From positions 1 to 64,000 of the forward strand of contig NZ_AP024488.1 of the NCBI RefSeq assembly GCF_021654575.1: a stretch of DNA of 64,000 bases, written 5' to 3'. Position 1 is the first letter of the stretch. Each line of letters begins with the position of its first letter. The notes under the pieces were generated by a model. The model was not told the origin of the DNA. It searched no databases and worked only from the letters and a program-made list of their open reading frames with translations. Source of the stretch: Desulfoluna limicola (GTDB lineage Bacteria > Desulfobacterota > Desulfobacteria > Desulfobacterales > Desulfolunaceae). The translations under genes and the position numbers were made by a program. This document shows, one piece after another, positions 61,731 through 64,000 of this stretch.

Positions 61731-63803
61731 TTATGAGGTCTTAAATCGACCCACGAGCTTGCCCAGTTGATCTGCCATGGACTGCATCTCTTCGGCGCTG
61801 GTCTGGAGGCTTCCGCCGATGCGGGTGACCCCTTCAGCCGCGGTGCTTACCTCGACAATATCCCTGCCGATGCCGTCGGCCATGGCGGTACACCCGGCGG
61901 CGTTTTCACTCACCTCCTGAATCCCCTGGGAGGCCTGATTGACGTTCTGGGCGATCTCGCTGGTGGCGGCGGACTGCTCTTCCACGGCGCCGGCGATGGT
62001 GGCCACAATATCGTGCACTTCGGTGATGACGGTGGAGATCTCATTCATGCCTGAGGCCGAGTTGGACGCTGTGGTCTGAACGCTTTCGACAATTTTTTTG
62101 ATGCCCAGGGTTGCTTCGGCGGTCTGGCCGGCCAGCTCTTTGATCTCATGGGCTACGACGGCAAATCCCTTGCCGGCTTCCCCTGCCCGGGCCGCTTCGA
62201 TGGTGGCGTTTAAGGCCAGCAGGTTGGTCTGCTCAGAGATTTCGGTAATGCTCTCGGTGACCTTGCCGATCTCTTCGGCGGCTTTTTGGAGGGCATCCAT
62301 TTCACGGGAGGTGTCGTGGGTACGTTCCAGTGCGGTGGCCGAGATATCTCGTGCGGTCTCCGTGTTTTTGGCGATCTCATTGATGGTGGAGGACATCTCT
62401 TCTGTGGCTGTCGCCACCATGGCGATGTTGGCCGAGGACTGCTCAATGGCGGCGGCCACCCCATTCAGGCTGTCGGTCATGTCACGGGTGGACTGGCCCA
62501 CGCTGGTGGCTCGGGACGACGCATGACCAGCGCTCTTGGCAAGATCCTCGGACATGGTGAGAAGGCCCGTGGACGAGTCGTTCACAGAGGAGACCCCGGA
62601 GGTCACATCGCGGATGAGGTCGAGGAGCTTTTCCATAAAAAGGTTGAAGCCTGAAGAGAGCTCGCCTATTTCGTCGGTGGAACGTACCTGGAGGCGTTTG
62701 GTGAGGTCCCCTTCGCCCTCCGCGATATCGTTCATCATGACGGCGTTCTCTTTGATGCGCCCGACGATGGAGGTGGCGATGGCCCAGGCCACGGCTGCGA
62801 AAAGGAGAAAGGAGATGACCCCGATGGTGATGTTGGTGATGAGGATGCTCTGAGCATTTTCCATCACCTTGTCCATGGGCAGGTTGACCAGGAAGGACCA
62901 GGGAAGCGCGGTGTCCCCGAGCTCAATGGGGACGAAGATTCTCTGGATATCCGTGTCAAGGGTGTCGGAATGGTCTGTAAAACTGTAGGTCCTGCCGGCC
63001 TTGACAGCCTCCATGGCCTTGAGCCACTCGCCCTGGTCCCCAATGGCCTTGCCGATGCGTTCTTTGTCCACATGGGCGGCAAAGGTGCCGTTGTTGGCAA
63101 CAATGGCTGCACTGCCTGTTTCGTATGGCTTGATGGTGGCCACCAGGTCGGAGAGGGACTTAAGTTCAATGTCGAGTCCCACAACCCCTAACGTTTTTCC
63201 ACCGTGCTTGACGGGGGTGACCATGCTGGTGAGGACCACGTCCATTCCGGTTTCCCCGATGTGATAGACGGTGGGCGGGGTGATGTACTCCTTGCCGGTG
63301 CTCTGGGGAATGGCGTAGTAGTTGTTGGTCTCTGGGATCATGTAGTCCCGGAGCTGATCCACAGTAAGGGCACCGCCGGTTCGGAAGATGTAGGGGATAT
63401 ATCGTCCGGAGTCGTCGTGGTGGGGAGTTCCGGCGTAGTCAGCGTCCCGGCCGTCCAGGGCGTCCGCTTCGAAGCAGGCCCAGAGGCTTTCGAGCTTTGT
63501 ATCGTTTTCAACAACCCCCTTGAGCAGGTTGTCAAGGACCTCTCGATCAGGCATCTCCCCCTGTTTTTTCATTCCCATAAAGGCGTATGCAAGGGCTCGT
63601 GAGCCAACCATGGGCTCCTCGAGGATGGACTTTACCTCGTTGGCATAGCGATAAGCCATTTCAGAGCCCTTGTTCAGGGCCTCATTTTTTGCCATCTCAC
63701 GCGTTTTGGTCGTCATCACGGTAATGGAAACAGTGAAGGCGATAAAAGCGGTAAGGGAAATCAGAATGACAATTTTCCCTCGTAGTTTCATGTTTTTCAG
63801 CAT
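61731..63803 (-). CDS. Methyl-accepting chemotaxis protein with dCache sensor
   Basis: A 690 aa chemoreceptor. ATG 63803 ([10 protein letters not shown]) follows GGAGAGG and is preferred over the longer 63938 reading. It has TM1 (about 10-30), a periplasmic dCache-type domain (about 35-325; [56 protein letters not shown]), TM2 (about 335-358), HAMP and a C-terminal signalling domain with the hairpin tip [38 protein letters not shown]. The periplasmic domain may bind amino acids or other small ligands. No che genes adjoin it. Confidence 0.93.
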   Translation of the reverse strand: MLKNMKLRGKIVILISLTAFIAFTVSITVMTTKTREMAKNEALNKGSEMAYRYANEVKSILEEPMVGSRALAYAFMGMKKQGEMPDREVLDNLLKGVVENDTKLESLWACFEADALDGRDADYAGTPHHDDSGRYIPYIFRTGGALTVDQLRDYMIPETNNYYAIPQSTGKEYITPPTVYHIGETGMDVVLTSMVTPVKHGGKTLGVVGLDIELKSLSDLVATIKPYETGSAAIVANNGTFAAHVDKERIGKAIGDQGEWLKAMEAVKAGRTYSFTDHSDTLDTDIQRIFVPIELGDTALPWSFLVNLPMDKVMENAQSILITNITIGVISFLLFAAVAWAIATSIVGRIKENAVMMNDIAEGEGDLTKRLQVRSTDEIGELSSGFNLFMEKLLDLIRDVTSGVSSVNDSSTGLLTMSEDLAKSAGHASSRATSVGQSTRDMTDSLNGVAAAIEQSSANIAMVATATEEMSSTINEIAKNTETARDISATALERTHDTSREMDALQKAAEEIGKVTESITEISEQTNLLALNATIEAARAGEAGKGFAVVAHEIKELAGQTAEATLGIKKIVESVQTTASNSASGMNEISTVITEVHDIVATIAGAVEEQSAATSEIAQNVNQASQGIQEVSENAAGCTAMADGIGRDIVEVSTAAEGVTRIGGSLQTSAEEMQSMADQLGKLVGRFKTS

Positions 63804-64000
63804 TTTTGGCCTCTCCGGATTCAGTTGTTCACATAAGTCGTACGCATACCTGACACGCATGAACACACCATGGCCCTTCTGACTGACCTGTAAACAGTCC
63901 GTTGTGCTCTGGATTGCCCGCTTTTTCAGGTGGGGCATCCGGCAAGGGGCCTGTCCCTGAGTGCGGTTGCATTCATTTCGCGTTTTGTCCCCAAGGTTGT

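Overview
This window begins at the first base of dnaA, so it is probably the origin-proximal start of a finished chromosome. Family content points to an anaerobic member of Desulfobacterota, probably Desulfobacteria. The clues are DUF3786 and DUF2325 proteins, D-lactate/glycolate-oxidase-type FAD and Fe-S subunits, a DtxR-FeoA regulator, long-form HflX and an RpsF with an acidic tail. The genus cannot be fixed from sequence alone. Coding density is moderate because many gaps of 200-1000 bp are filled with palindromic repeats.

Layout. 1-9.9 kb holds a divergent dnaA not followed by dnaN, a GlcD-type FAD oxidoreductase, suhB-like, hflX, dnaB, and the rpsF-rpsR-rplI ribosomal operon with its own promoter and terminator. 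10-19.6 kb holds an acyl-CoA synthetase, an alpha/beta hydrolase, RNase D, and a plus-strand run thrS-vanZ-DHH-glcF. 20-31 kb holds a DtxR-family metal regulator, a DUF2325 protein, trmB, a THUMP RNA methylase, a periplasmic YfaP-like protein, a MoxR/VWA pair, recX and trmO. 31-42.8 kb holds two Roadblock/LC7-like paralogues, pepF, a CDF metal exporter, a thiolase, a SemiSWEET/PQ-loop protein, a small secreted protein, a PAS-LuxR regulator, an EEP-fold hydrolase and a DUF3024 protein. 42.9-51.3 kb holds a complete minus-strand RND efflux system (TolC-MFP-permease) and, just upstream, an anti-sigma / Spy-like / ECF-sigma operon that may control it. 51.9-53.8 kb holds DUF3786 and an O-methyltransferase. 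54.4-61 kb holds a second RND system on the plus strand whose outer-membrane component is an unusual fusion of an ABC_sub_bind periplasmic binding domain to TolC. A dCache chemoreceptor closes the window.

The most striking feature is a family of at least 20 dispersed intergenic elements. Most are bounded by GCCTCCGGCGGC and its inverse GCCGCCGGAGGC, and are built of nested hairpins. The stems differ from copy to copy but stay paired, while an apical motif like TCGTTCCTC is conserved. One end usually lies 5-70 nt after a stop codon. One copy supplies the last codons of an RND adaptor gene, three lie in tandem inside the efflux operon, and related gaps hold near-perfect palindromes with 22-25 bp stems. 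No tRNA, rRNA, CRISPR array, insertion sequence or prophage was recognised.
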